Below are positions 26,605-35,702 of a stretch of DNA of 64,000 nt, piece by piece; positions within the stretch are counted from its first letter, which is position 1; each line of letters starts with the position of its first letter. The position numbers and the translations under genes are program-made. The DNA comes from Lachnospiraceae bacterium. GTDB lineage: Bacteria; Bacillota; Clostridia; Lachnospirales; Lachnospiraceae. The notes beneath the pieces are model-generated. The model had not been told where the DNA came from and did no database searches. It was given only the letters and a program-made list of their open reading frames with translations. The stretch spans positions 13,340-77,339 of the forward strand of contig CAAGFJ010000096.1 of NCBI GenBank assembly GCA_900769115.1. Reading direction: 5' to 3'.

Positions 26605-28644
26605 ATGAGATCAGAATGGAATGGTTTCACAGGCGGTAACTGGGAGAAATTTGTAGATGTTCGGGACTTTATCCAGAAGAACTACACACCATATGAAGGT
26701 GATGATTCTTTCCTTTGCGGACCTACTCAGAACACAAAAGATTTATGGGCAGAGGTTATGGACTTAACTAAGAAGGAGAGAGAAGCAGGCGGTGTTCTTG
26801 ATATGGATACTAAGGTTGTTTCTACTTTAACTTCTCATGGTGCAGGATATCTTGATAAGGACAAAGAGACCATCGTTGGTTTCCAGACAGACAAGCCTTT
26901 CAAGAGAGGTATGAACGTATACGGTGGACTTCGTATGGCTATGAAGGCTTGTGAAGACAACGGATACACAGTAGATCCAGAGGTTGTTGATTTCTTCTCT
27001 AAGCACAGAAAGACTCATAATGAAGGTGTATTCGATGTTTACGATCAGGAGATCAGAAGATGTCGTACAAACCATATCGTAACAGGTCTTCCAGATGCAT
27101 ACGGACGTGGACGTATCATCGGTGACTACAGAAGAGTTGCTCTTTATGGTACAGACTTCTTGATCGAAGACAAGAAAGCTCAGAAAGAGTCTTTCGGTAC
27201 AGTTTACACAGATGATGTAATCCGTGGCAAGGAAGAGATCGCAGAGCAGATCAAAGCATTGAAAGAGTTAACACAGATGGCTTCTTTCTATGGTTTCGAT
27301 ATTTCTAAGCCAGCTACTAACGTACAGGAAGCTATCCAGTGGACATACTTCGGATACTTAGGAGCTGTTAAAGAGCAGAACGGTGCTGCAATGTCACTTG
27401 GTCGTACAGCTACATTCTTAGACTGCTACGCTGAGAGAGATTTAGCTGCTGGTAAGTTCACAGAGGAGCAGATCCAGGAGTTCATCGATCACTTCATCAT
27501 GAAGTTAAGATGCGTTAAGTTCTCTCGTACACCAGAGTACAACCAGATCTTCGCTGGTGACCCGGTTTGGGTAACAGAGTCATTAGGTGGTATGGGTGTT
27601 GATGGACGTACATTAGTTTCTAAGATGAGCTTCCGTTACCTTAACACATTGAACAACTTAGGTACTGCTCCAGAACCAAACTTAACAGTACTTTGGTCAA
27701 CAAGACTTCCAGAAGGATGGAAGAAGTTCTGTGCTAAGATGTCTATCAAGTCATCTTCAATCCAGTACGAGAACGATGATATGATGAGACCAATTCACGG
27801 TGATGATTATGGTATCGCATGTTGCGTATCTTCAATGGTTATCGGTAAGGAAATGCAGTTCTTCGGAGCACGTGCTAACCTTGCAAAATGCTTACTTTAC
27901 GCTATCAACGGTGGTGTTGATGAGTGTACAGGCGTTCAGGTAGGTCCTAAGTACCGTCCGGTTGTAGGTGACGTACTTGACTATGATGACGTAATGGCTA
28001 AGTTCGATGATATGATGGAGTGGTTAGCTACCGTATATGTTAATGCACTTAACATCATCCACTATATGCATGATAAGTATGCATACGAGAGAATTCAGAT
28101 GGCTTTACATGACAGAGACGTTAAGAGATACTTCGCAACTGGTGTTGCTGGTCTTTCAATCGTTGCTGACTCATTATCAGCTATCAAGTATGCTAAGGTT
28201 AAGCCAATCCGTAACGAGCAGGGTATCGTAGTAAGCTACGAGACAGAAGGTGACTTCCCTAAATATGGTAACAACGATGATCGTGTTGATGAGATCGCTG
28301 CTTCTATCGTTACAACATTTATGGACAAGATCAGAAAGCATCACGTATACAGAAATGGTATCCCAACACAGTCAATTCTTACAATTACTTCTAACGTAAC
28401 ATATGGTAAGAACACTGGTGATACTCCTTGTGGACGTAAGCATGGTGCACCATTTGCTCCAGGTGCTAACCCACTTCATAAGAGAGATACTCACGGTGCT
28501 GTAGCATCTTTGGCTTCTGTAGCTAAGATTCCATTCAAGGATGCTCAGGATGGTATTTCTAACACATTCTCAATCATCCCAGGTGCTCTTGGTAAAGAGG
28601 ATCAGGTATTTGCAGGAGATATCGATATCGACTTAAGCAAATAA
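26605..28644 (+). CDS. pflB: Pyruvate formate-lyase catalytic subunit lacking the glycyl-radical domain
   Basis: 679 aa, about 80 shorter than usual PFL. It converts pyruvate and CoA to acetyl-CoA and formate. The N-terminal [19 protein letters not shown], the catalytic cysteines C406-C407 in [10 protein letters not shown], and the late [20 protein letters not shown] and [18 protein letters not shown] are all present. The protein stops right after this, where ordinary PFL continues into the radical domain with RVSGYAV. That domain is the separate gene at 28903. The end is a clean TAA with new ribosome sites downstream, not a visible frameshift. It depends on the 80-aa subunit for its radical. 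AAGGAGG precedes the ATG. Confidence 0.95.
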   Translation: MRSEWNGFTGGNWEKFVDVRDFIQKNYTPYEGDDSFLCGPTQNTKDLWAEVMDLTKKEREAGGVLDMDTKVVSTLTSHGAGYLDKDKETIVGFQTDKPFKRGMNVYGGLRMAMKACEDNGYTVDPEVVDFFSKHRKTHNEGVFDVYDQEIRRCRTNHIVTGLPDAYGRGRIIGDYRRVALYGTDFLIEDKKAQKESFGTVYTDDVIRGKEEIAEQIKALKELTQMASFYGFDISKPATNVQEAIQWTYFGYLGAVKEQNGAAMSLGRTATFLDCYAERDLAAGKFTEEQIQEFIDHFIMKLRCVKFSRTPEYNQIFAGDPVWVTESLGGMGVDGRTLVSKMSFRYLNTLNNLGTAPEPNLTVLWSTRLPEGWKKFCAKMSIKSSSIQYENDDMMRPIHGDDYGIACCVSSMVIGKEMQFFGARANLAKCLLYAINGGVDECTGVQVGPKYRPVVGDVLDYDDVMAKFDDMMEWLATVYVNALNIIHYMHDKYAYERIQMALHDRDVKRYFATGVAGLSIVADSLSAIKYAKVKPIRNEQGIVVSYETEGDFPKYGNNDDRVDEIAASIVTTFMDKIRKHHVYRNGIPTQSILTITSNVTYGKNTGDTPCGRKHGAPFAPGANPLHKRDTHGAVASLASVAKIPFKDAQDGISNTFSIIPGALGKEDQVFAGDIDIDLSK

Positions 28645-28666
28645 TTAGCGATTGGAGGTTATAACA

Positions 28667-28882
28667 ATGGCCGACATGAATCAAGTTGATGATATAGTTG
28701 CCATGTTAGACAACATGGTTGCGAACGGACATGGACACATTAATGTGTCCGTGGACGATTCCGTAGAAGCTGGTGGCAAGACCACCCAGACTATGGGCTG
28801 TACCGACTGTGCAAAGGGAGATCTCGCTTGCAGCGTTCCTACTTTGATGGAAGGTATGGATGAAGAATTACACAAATATTAA
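28667..28882 (+). CDS. Small cysteine-containing PFL-associated protein, partial paralogue of the radical domain
   Basis: 71 aa; the ATG at 28667 follows GGAGG at correct spacing (an in-frame TTG at 28652 would precede that site). Residues 5-29 ([20 protein letters not shown] then INVSV) align with residues 6-30 of the 80-aa radical subunit ([20 protein letters not shown] then LNVNV). After that the sequences diverge: no RVSGYAV glycyl loop, but C45, C48 and C55 in [15 protein letters not shown], a possible metal or redox site. It lies between the catalytic and radical subunits, 20-23 nt from each. A regulatory, protective or assembly role is an inference. No family name comes to mind. Confidence 0.85.
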   Translation: MADMNQVDDIVAMLDNMVANGHGHINVSVDDSVEAGGKTTQTMGCTDCAKGDLACSVPTLMEGMDEELHKY

Positions 28883-28902
28883 TTATAAAGGAGGACATTA
28901 CA

Positions 28903-29145
28903 ATGGCAGCAAGTACTCAGCAGGTAGATAACTTAGTAAACATGTTAGATGGTTATATGGCAGAAGGCGGATATCATCTTAACGTTAACGTATTGAATCG
29001 TGATACATTATTAGACGCTCAGAAGCATCCAGAGAATTACCCACAGTTAACAATTCGTGTATCTGGATACGCAGTTAACTTCGTTAAGTTAACACCAGAG
29101 CAGCAGAATGATGTAATCTCAAGAACTTTCCACGACCATATGTAA
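28903..29145 (+). CDS. Stand-alone glycyl-radical subunit of pyruvate formate-lyase (GrcA-like)
   Basis: 80 aa. It equals the C-terminal domain of ordinary [42 protein letters not shown] and the end [11 protein letters not shown]. The radical glycine is G55 in RVSGYAV. AAAGGAGG precedes the ATG. E. coli GrcA (YfiD) is a spare copy beside a full PFL; here the large subunit has no radical domain of its own, so this protein should be essential for activity. It should be activated by the enzyme encoded at 29230. Confidence 0.95.
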   Translation: MAASTQQVDNLVNMLDGYMAEGGYHLNVNVLNRDTLLDAQKHPENYPQLTIRVSGYAVNFVKLTPEQQNDVISRTFHDHM

Positions 29146-29171
29146 TCCACGGAAAGTATTAGTTACTAAAG

Positions 29172-29204
29172 AAGGCAAGGGCATCTTCGCCCTTGCCTTT
29201 TTCT
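29172..29204 (+). terminator. Terminator between the radical subunit and pflA
   Basis: AAGGCAAGGGC and GCCCTTGCCTT form an 11-bp stem with a 6-nt loop, followed by TTTCTTAA. Partial read-through would keep the activase level well below that of the enzyme; no separate pflA promoter is obvious in the 25 bp left. Confidence 0.85.
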
Positions 29205-29229
29205 TAATATATTATAAGGAGAAGTATAT

Positions 29230-29994
29230 ATGATCGGACACATTCATTCCATCGAAACTTGTGGTACGGTAGATGGTCCAGGCATGCGCTACGTCGTCTT
29301 CTTTAAAGGCTGTCCAATGCGCTGCGCCTACTGTCACAACCCGGACACCTGGGACCCAACCGGTGGCGAAGACCATACCGCAGATGATTTATTAGCACAG
29401 TTTGATTCCATGAAAGAATTCTACAAGAATGGTGGTATTACAGCAACTGGTGGCGAACCTTTAATGCAGCTTGATTTCTTAATTGAATTATTCGAAAAAG
29501 CAAAAGCAAAGGGAATCCATACCTGCTTAGATACATCCGGTGTAATCTTCCACCGCGATAATCCAACCTTGCTTGCAAAGTTTGATCATCTTATGGAAGT
29601 AACCGATCTCATCATGTTAGATATCAAACATATCAATCCGGAAGAACATTTAAAATTATGCAAACAGCCAAATGATAACATCTTAGACTTTGCAAAGTAT
29701 ATTGATGAGAAAGGCGTCGATATCTGGATCCGACACGTAATTGTGAAAGATATCACCTTAATTGACCACTATCTAGACGAATTGGGCTACTTTATCGGCG
29801 GATTAAAGCATCTCAAAGCATTAGATGTACTTCCATACCACAACATGGGTGAGATCAAGTATGAGAAGCTTGGCATTGATTATCCATTAAAGGGAATGGA
29901 ACCATTGACCAATCAGGATGCGATCTATGCCCGGGATATTATCTTAAAAGGTGCCAAACGGCGCCGTCAGGATGATGCCAAAGCAGCCCAGTGA
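29230..29994 (+). CDS. pflA: Pyruvate formate-lyase activating enzyme
   Basis: 254 aa. A radical SAM enzyme that installs the glycyl radical. The [4Fe-4S] motif CPMRCAYC follows FFKGC near residue 28, with YCHNPDTW after it; ATGGEPLMQLDFLIELF is the SAM-binding GGE region. The N-terminus IHSIETCGTVDGPGMRYVVF is typical of PFL activases. AAGGAGAAG precedes the ATG. Its substrate here should be G55 of the separate 80-aa subunit. Confidence 0.96.
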   Translation: MIGHIHSIETCGTVDGPGMRYVVFFKGCPMRCAYCHNPDTWDPTGGEDHTADDLLAQFDSMKEFYKNGGITATGGEPLMQLDFLIELFEKAKAKGIHTCLDTSGVIFHRDNPTLLAKFDHLMEVTDLIMLDIKHINPEEHLKLCKQPNDNILDFAKYIDEKGVDIWIRHVIVKDITLIDHYLDELGYFIGGLKHLKALDVLPYHNMGEIKYEKLGIDYPLKGMEPLTNQDAIYARDIILKGAKRRRQDDAKAAQ

Positions 29995-30064
29995 GACTTG
30001 AAAAAGCAGGCTGACACGTTGATTTTACAACAAACTTTATAAAATATTGTATTGAAAAAAAGCC

Positions 30065-30093
30065 TTGCTATCTGACGTAACTTGTTTTACAAT
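30065..30093 (+). promoter_or_regulatory. Ferredoxin promoter
   Basis: TTGCTA, 17-bp spacer, TACAAT, about 65 bp upstream of the ferredoxin start. The gene therefore has its own transcript. Confidence 0.6.
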
Positions 30094-30158
30094 ATGGTTA
30101 ATGAGGTATTTTACCAATAAGCAATTATAATATATACTAATTAAAGGAGGATATTATC

Positions 30159-30329
30159 ATGGCATTTGTTATTGGCGATAGCTGTGTAGCATGTGGCGCT
30201 TGTGCTGGTTCTTGTCCAGTAGGAGCAATCTCAGAAGGAGATGGCAAGTTCGAGATCGATGCTGATTCATGCATCTCTTGTGGTTCTTGTGCAGGTACAT
30301 GCCCAACAGGAGCAATTTCAGAAGAGTAA
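30159..30329 (+). CDS. 2[4Fe-4S] ferredoxin
   Basis: 56 aa, ATG after AAAGGAGG. Two cluster motifs are complete: CVACGACAGSCPVGAIS and CISCGSCAGTCPTGAIS (CxxCxxCxxxCP twice), the standard clostridial ferredoxin. It carries low-potential electrons in the cytoplasm. Its place after pflA suggests it could reduce the activase, although such ferredoxins serve many partners. It has its own promoter and terminator. Confidence 0.97.
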   Translation: MAFVIGDSCVACGACAGSCPVGAISEGDGKFEIDADSCISCGSCAGTCPTGAISEE

Positions 30330-30336
30330 TTATAAT

Positions 30337-30364
30337 AAAAAAGAGCCTTGCGGCTCTTTTTTTA
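30337..30364. terminator. Bidirectional terminator after the ferredoxin gene
   Basis: AAAAAAGAGCC-TTGC-GGCTCTTTTTTT, a compact symmetric stem that can serve both the ferredoxin gene and the convergent minus gene. Confidence 0.9.
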
Positions 30365-30381
30365 TTGTCTGAAATCATCTG

Positions 30382-32928
30382 CTATCTCACATAACTGATA
30401 AATACATTCCCACTGTCTTTCACTTTACTCTCAAACTCTTCTCTCGATTCTACAATATCCTCCGTCTGTAATGGATTGATATATCGGATCCGTTCTCCGT
30501 TATAGCTCGTTACCAGCACATAAGTGCCGTCTGCAAATCTTGTAATAACCGGCGCGTCCTTGCACAGATAATACAGACCATTCTCAAAATCACATCCGGT
30601 AATATCCGTTCCCTGTCGTCCGGTATACTTAAGGATCACATCTTCTACCGGCATATCATTGGCAAGATCCTGCTGCATCGCTGACAGATCTGGATTCTTC
30701 TCCTCATAGACTCCCATCATGTAGATACATGCTGACAGGGTATCCTGCACATCCGCTACCGTATAGATCTTGATCTTATCCGCAACGGTATGATAATCCT
30801 TTACTGCAATCTTTCTCCAGACGATCACACCATTCTCATCTAATACAACACCCGCATTCTCATAAGCTACCCGGACAGCTTCATTCAGATTCAGATAATC
30901 CGTCATATATTGTCCCTGGCCATACGCATAGAACTTCTTATTAATATGATCAAATGCGATCTTCACTGTAGTGTCTTCCTCATTGACAGTCTGTTTGGTG
31001 ATCATCAGTTTCGGTTTGTTCGTCACATAAATATACTGCGGAAATGTCATATAAAGCTGATTATATGCATTGTCTGTGTACTTATATGCAACCTTAATCT
31101 CGTCCTCGTTCTCTTTTTCCTTATAAGTAATAAAATCCTGCGTTGTTGGTTCAAATTCCCCATTGATCTTGCGGACACGTTCTAAATAAACCACGCCCTC
31201 CTTTGCCGTTGCCTCAATCACATATACACCGGTTGAACCGTATGTCTTCACAACCTCTTTCTTCTGATTGATAATATCAATGGTAGAGATCGGACACGTA
31301 ACCGTCTTATCTAATGCTACTTCAATATCTCCCTCCCGAATTCTTCCAAGAATCAGATCTTCTTCTACAAAACCAATCGTTTCCAGGCGTTCTCCACTGT
31401 CTGCATCTAACGTCCAGCTTTTCTTCGTATCAAGATCCAACACAGTTACCCTGGTCGTATTCTCCGGCAGTAATTCGTTCGGATATCCGATCAGATGATT
31501 ATCGTCGGATACCGCCAAATGTTCATTCAACACGTCCTCAATAAATATCTCTGACTTCTTACTTACTGTATCCACCTTCACGACCGAGTCATTATCAAAA
31601 TAATAGAACTCACCATCCTTATTGAGATATAATAACGTCTCCATATCTTCTTTCAATATACTGTATGGCTTATTATTCTCAATAAATAACACTTCCTGCA
31701 TACGGTCTTTCTTTGCCTCAAACCGGTATACCGCAATTCCAACCTTTCCCTCATGAACACCGCGATTCATATATCCATATACCGCAAATGTGATATCGCC
31801 GTCCTTAGACATATTCAGAATCTTAATGTTATTCTCATCATACGTAACACGAACATCTGTATAATTATCATTTTGGCAAAAGCCATATACATTCGTGATT
31901 GTTCCACCATTATAATCGTAATACCATAACTGTCTTGCCTGTGTAAATGCTACCTTTGTCTGTTTCGCATTGGCCATATACTGATAATTCTCATCTTTGG
32001 TGACACCAATCTTAAAGCTGTTTGATGTCAGATTCACATTGTCTGGTGTGAATAATGCCTCCTGATTCCGCTTGTAATCTAACAGATAAACATTCTCTTC
32101 ATCCACATATCGCACACGATAGTCCTCTGTAATATAATAATTCTCTAACACTTTATTCTCGGTTGCCGATATCATATACTTAAGCTGTATGATCGCATAA
32201 CTGTCATCAATCTCCTTAATACTCGGAATCGGCTTGGTAAGCTGTGTTGGATTGAGATCAGCAAAAGTAATCGTATCAAAGCTCGAATGAATATCTACTT
32301 CCGAAAGATACTCATTATTACCATCCTCATTGGGTTCAATACTCTTAGAGATAATCTTCTCTGCTTCCGCCTTATCAAAAAGTGCCATGTTAAAATTCTG
32401 CACAAACTCTAACAGCTTTTCCGTATGAAAGTCATTCTCCACTACCACACGGGTATAATATCTTGCCCCGACATCCTCGCCAGACATAGCCTTCAACACC
32501 AATACATATTCCTGTAATTCTTCTAACTTTGTACGGAAGGTAATACGGATCTTATCGTATCCATCTGCCTGATTCAGTTCGGTCACAGCACCATTTTCAA
32601 TCAGATCACCCTGATACTGGCTTCGCAATTCATATTCATAGGTTCCGTAATTCACATTGCCCTGGTCAGACCATAATTCAATCGTCTGCCCATAATCCAT
32701 CGGTGTAATTGTATCCCGGAAATATGTGGTATCCACTTTACCGGTATAGCCATGCAGGGTATTAACAAAGGAATCCTTGTATCGGACATATACCACCGGC
32801 AGTTCTGCCTGTTCCATCTCTACCGATACCTCTTCCACACCTGCATTATCTATCTTATTCACTACAAAAATACTACCCACAAAAATCATAAGCAGAATAA
32901 GTATTTTGGCAATTAATCTTCCGTCCAT
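30382..32928 (-). CDS. Large exported protein with N-terminal anchor, unknown function
   Basis: 848 aa. One N-terminal membrane segment (IAKILILLMIFVGSIFVVN), then a long extracellular region of short beta-rich repeats (YFDNDSVVKVDTVSKKS, VTVLDLDTKKSWTLD), which suggests a propeller-like fold. The last 120 residues (DTLSACIYMMGV, TGCDFENGLYYLCKDAPVIT, GTYVLVTSYNGERIRYINP) resemble a papain/C39-like fold, but I cannot identify a full catalytic set. It may work with the 127-aa protein encoded upstream. The name and role are unknown to me; an envelope or surface role is inferred. Confidence 0.8.
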   Translation of the reverse strand: MDGRLIAKILILLMIFVGSIFVVNKIDNAGVEEVSVEMEQAELPVVYVRYKDSFVNTLHGYTGKVDTTYFRDTITPMDYGQTIELWSDQGNVNYGTYEYELRSQYQGDLIENGAVTELNQADGYDKIRITFRTKLEELQEYVLVLKAMSGEDVGARYYTRVVVENDFHTEKLLEFVQNFNMALFDKAEAEKIISKSIEPNEDGNNEYLSEVDIHSSFDTITFADLNPTQLTKPIPSIKEIDDSYAIIQLKYMISATENKVLENYYITEDYRVRYVDEENVYLLDYKRNQEALFTPDNVNLTSNSFKIGVTKDENYQYMANAKQTKVAFTQARQLWYYDYNGGTITNVYGFCQNDNYTDVRVTYDENNIKILNMSKDGDITFAVYGYMNRGVHEGKVGIAVYRFEAKKDRMQEVLFIENNKPYSILKEDMETLLYLNKDGEFYYFDNDSVVKVDTVSKKSEIFIEDVLNEHLAVSDDNHLIGYPNELLPENTTRVTVLDLDTKKSWTLDADSGERLETIGFVEEDLILGRIREGDIEVALDKTVTCPISTIDIINQKKEVVKTYGSTGVYVIEATAKEGVVYLERVRKINGEFEPTTQDFITYKEKENEDEIKVAYKYTDNAYNQLYMTFPQYIYVTNKPKLMITKQTVNEEDTTVKIAFDHINKKFYAYGQGQYMTDYLNLNEAVRVAYENAGVVLDENGVIVWRKIAVKDYHTVADKIKIYTVADVQDTLSACIYMMGVYEEKNPDLSAMQQDLANDMPVEDVILKYTGRQGTDITGCDFENGLYYLCKDAPVITRFADGTYVLVTSYNGERIRYINPLQTEDIVESREEFESKVKDSGNVFISYVR

Positions 32929-32972
32929 AATAATCTCCTATATTCTATCAGGTTATCCCTGTTGCTGTCCTG

Positions 32973-33356
32973 TCACATTCTGCAATTCTGAAATTTTCTA
33001 CAAAACTTGTCATGACGCCGTCTTCTCAAATAGATCTCCTGACACACCATAACCTGTAGCAAATTCTTCCATTCTTCTTCCTTTTCCTGATCTACATCCA
33101 TTGCCAGCATAACCCATACATCCTTTGCCATACGATATATAGTCACTGCATCCGGATATTGTACATAGATCGGACTCCCCTCATATTCATACCGGTCCAG
33201 ATACTCTTCGACAATAGAGGCTGCCAGCCGCACCTGTCTCGGATACAGCCGCTTCATATACTCGCAGTCTCTTTGGCATAATTCTTCCTCTTTAAAAAAA
33301 TCCGGCTCACTGGGAAACAATGACTCTAAGTTATAATGAAATCTCTGCATATCCAT
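32973..33356 (-). CDS. Small hypothetical cytoplasmic protein
   Basis: 127 aa, no membrane segment. Charged and helical, with FHYNLESLFPSEPDFFKEEE, the YMKRLYPRQVRLAASIVEEY segment, and a basic C-terminus (EIYLRRRRHDKFCRKF). It lies 44 bp upstream of the 848-aa exported protein, so they are likely one operon. The arrangement argues for a real gene, but I recognise no family. Confidence 0.65.
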   Translation of the reverse strand: MDMQRFHYNLESLFPSEPDFFKEEELCQRDCEYMKRLYPRQVRLAASIVEEYLDRYEYEGSPIYVQYPDAVTIYRMAKDVWVMLAMDVDQEKEEEWKNLLQVMVCQEIYLRRRRHDKFCRKFQNCRM

Positions 33357-33441
33357 AACATATTCCTTTTCCTATCTTCCATAGTTCTAAAATATGCGGA
33401 TTCCATCAAAATGTGCTGCTTCCCTTATCCGGATGTAGGAA

Positions 33442-33484
33442 CAAAAGTGCAAACGGTCTCCCTGAACCCGAAAAACCGTCTGCA
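33442..33484 (-). terminator. Terminator after phosphofructokinase
   Basis: Minus strand GTGCAGACGG pairs with CCGTTTGCAC (one G-U) and is followed by TTTTG, 30 bp past the stop. Confidence 0.7.
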
Positions 33485-33514
33485 CCTCTTACATCCTTTA
33501 TCTAATCCATTTAC

Positions 33515-34594
33515 TTACTCATCGCCAAAAGAAATCCCCAATGCTCTGGCATTCAATACAATACTATCCTGTGGTGATACATATTTTAACTTTCCGGCAC
33601 TATCAGCCAATGCAATATCTGTCACATCATTATCTTTCAGCACAACCAGACGACCATATTTCTCTTCTTTGATCAACTGTGCCGCATAAGCACCAAAACG
33701 GGAAGAAAGTACTCTGTCATATGCATCCGGACTGCCACCTCTTTGTGTATGTCCCGGTACTGCTACACGTACCTCGCAACCACATGCATCCTTGATCTGA
33801 TCTGCAATCTCATAAGCAACTGATGGATATGCACGCTGTGCAATCTTTTCTTTTCTCTTCTTCTTTGGAAGCGCCGCATCCTCTTTTGAGATTGCACCCT
33901 CTGCAACTGCAATAATAGAGAATCCTTTCCCCTGTTTGCTTCTGTGATCTAATGCCTTCACTACACTGTTAATATCATATGGAATCTCTGGAAGCAGGAT
34001 AATATCTGCACCACCTGCAATACCTGCATGTAACGTAATGTGTCCTACCTTATGGCCCATGATCTCAACAACAAATACCCGGTTGTGTGACGCCGCTGTC
34101 GTATGGATACAATCAATTGCCTGTGTTGCAATATCTACCGCAGACTGGAAACCAAAGGTCATATCCGTACCCCAGAGATCATTATCAATGGTCTTAGGAA
34201 GACCGATTACATTCAATCCCTCTTCGCTCAACAGATTCGCTGTCTTCTGGGAACCATTACCGCCTAATACCACTAAGCACTCTAACTTTAACTTTTTATA
34301 AGTCTCTTTCATTGCCTTTACCTTGTTGATTCCGTCATCTGTTGGCTGATCCATTAACTTAAATGGCTGTCTGGAACTGCCAAGAATCGTTCCACCCTTT
34401 GTTAAAATGCCGGAAAAATCTTCAGCCTTTAATATCTTATAATTGTTACGGATCAATCCCTTGTAACCTTCTAAAAATCCGTACACCTCGATCTCATCCT
34501 TGTACATATGACAAAGACCCTTTACCACACCTCTCATTGTTGCGTTCAGTGCCTGACAATCTCCACCGCTTGTTAACATACCAATACGTTTCAT
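33515..34594 (-). CDS. pfkA: 6-Phosphofructokinase
   Basis: 359 aa from the ATG at 34594; an in-frame ATG at 34600 is also possible since the ribosome site GGAAGG is close to both. It phosphorylates fructose-6-phosphate in glycolysis. Motifs seen are MLTSGGDCQALNATMRG, VLGGNGSQKTA, LPKTIDNDLWGTD and VPGHTQRGGSPDAYDR. GGNG (Gly, not Asp, after the acidic position) with Lys in PKTIDND points to the ATP-using branch of the long PFK group, though pyrophosphate use cannot be excluded. Confidence 0.93.
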   Translation of the reverse strand: MKRIGMLTSGGDCQALNATMRGVVKGLCHMYKDEIEVYGFLEGYKGLIRNNYKILKAEDFSGILTKGGTILGSSRQPFKLMDQPTDDGINKVKAMKETYKKLKLECLVVLGGNGSQKTANLLSEEGLNVIGLPKTIDNDLWGTDMTFGFQSAVDIATQAIDCIHTTAASHNRVFVVEIMGHKVGHITLHAGIAGGADIILLPEIPYDINSVVKALDHRSKQGKGFSIIAVAEGAISKEDAALPKKKRKEKIAQRAYPSVAYEIADQIKDACGCEVRVAVPGHTQRGGSPDAYDRVLSSRFGAYAAQLIKEEKYGRLVVLKDNDVTDIALADSAGKLKYVSPQDSIVLNARALGISFGDE

Positions 34595-34661
34595 GTGCAT
34601 ACCTTCCTTTCTCTCTTGTTTACAAGATAGTTATTATTCTAAGACCTTGTTCTGTCTCAAT

Positions 34662-35258
34662 TTATAGACTGACTCTTCCCTCAAGTGCCCGCAAAAGTGT
34701 TACTTCGTCAATACACTCAAGATCGCCACCAACCGGAATACCGGAAGCAATTCTTGTAACTTTAATCCCTGTTGGCTTAACCAGCTTACTGATATACATT
34801 GCTGTTATCTCCCCTTCCACACCAGAATTCGTAGCAATGATCAGCTCTTTGACATCTCCCCGGAGACGGACGATCAATTCCTTCAGCTTAATGTCCTCCT
34901 GCCCGATTCCAAGCTTTGGCGAAATGGCACCATGCAGAACATGATATACACCATTGTATTTGCCGGTACGTTCATAAGCCGCTAAATCCCGCGGTGTCTC
35001 TACCACCATGATTGTTGACTTATCCCGGTTATTAGAGGCGCAGATTGGACAGATCTCTTTATCCGTCAGGGTATAACATTCCTTACAGTATCTTACATTC
35101 TCTCTGGCAGTTGTCATGGAATCCGCTAATGCTTTAACCTGATCCTGCGGCATATTGATAATATGATATGCCAGCCTCTGTGCGGACTTATTACCAATTC
35201 CCGGCAACCGTCCAAGCTCTTCCACCAGATGATTCACCTGTTCACTATATAGATCCAT
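34662..35258 (-). CDS. recR: Recombination mediator RecR
   Basis: 198 aa. It works with RecO/RecF to load RecA at single-strand gaps. A helix-hairpin-helix lies at [20 protein letters not shown], a zinc finger [16 protein letters not shown] near 57-72, and a Toprim domain from [16 protein letters not shown] onward. Its start overlaps the stop of the YbaB gene by one base; dnaX-ybaB-recR is a common bacterial cluster. Confidence 0.97.
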   Translation of the reverse strand: MDLYSEQVNHLVEELGRLPGIGNKSAQRLAYHIINMPQDQVKALADSMTTARENVRYCKECYTLTDKEICPICASNNRDKSTIMVVETPRDLAAYERTGKYNGVYHVLHGAISPKLGIGQEDIKLKELIVRLRGDVKELIIATNSGVEGEITAMYISKLVKPTGIKVTRIASGIPVGGDLECIDEVTLLRALEGRVSL

Positions 35259-35608
35259 TAGAACGGAAAGCCTCCCATTCCTCCCATGCCACCGGTAATC
35301 TTGGACATTTGTGAGTTCTGATCCTCTTCCTGCATACGGAGAGCCTCATTCGTTGCCGCCATAATCAGATCCTCTAACATCTCAATATCATCCGGATCTA
35401 CTACTTCCGGATCCAAATGTACTTCCTGCACTTCCTTCTTGCCGGATAATACTACCTTTACCACACCACCGCCGGCAGTTGCCTCATAAGTCTTCTCCTC
35501 TAATGCTTTTGCCTGCTCTTCCATCTGTTTCTGCATGCGCTGTGCCTGCTTCATCAGATTATTCATGTTACCAGGCATTCCTCCTGGAAATCCTCCACGC
35601 TTTGCCAT
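35258..35608 (-). CDS. YbaB/EbfC nucleoid-associated protein
   Basis: 116 aa. Gly/Met-rich ends ([20 protein letters not shown] and [11 protein letters not shown]) flank the conserved core [20 protein letters not shown]. It is a dimeric DNA-binding protein encoded between dnaX and recR as in most bacteria. GGAGG lies 5-10 nt before its ATG. Confidence 0.95.
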   Translation of the reverse strand: MAKRGGFPGGMPGNMNNLMKQAQRMQKQMEEQAKALEEKTYEATAGGGVVKVVLSGKKEVQEVHLDPEVVDPDDIEMLEDLIMAATNEALRMQEEDQNSQMSKITGGMGGMGGFPF

Positions 35609-35702
35609 TGTATTTCCTCCTTTATTTTGACAAATACCTGCTTAGGGTACTTGTTATATCTACATATTGGATCATTTATTATATGCATTTCATAATTAAC
35701 TG

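Noticed and set aside
28620..28920. Frameshift or assembly error explaining the split PFL
   Set aside because: The gap holds a whole intervening gene with its own ribosome site, and each of the three genes has a proper start and stop. A single-base error cannot join them.
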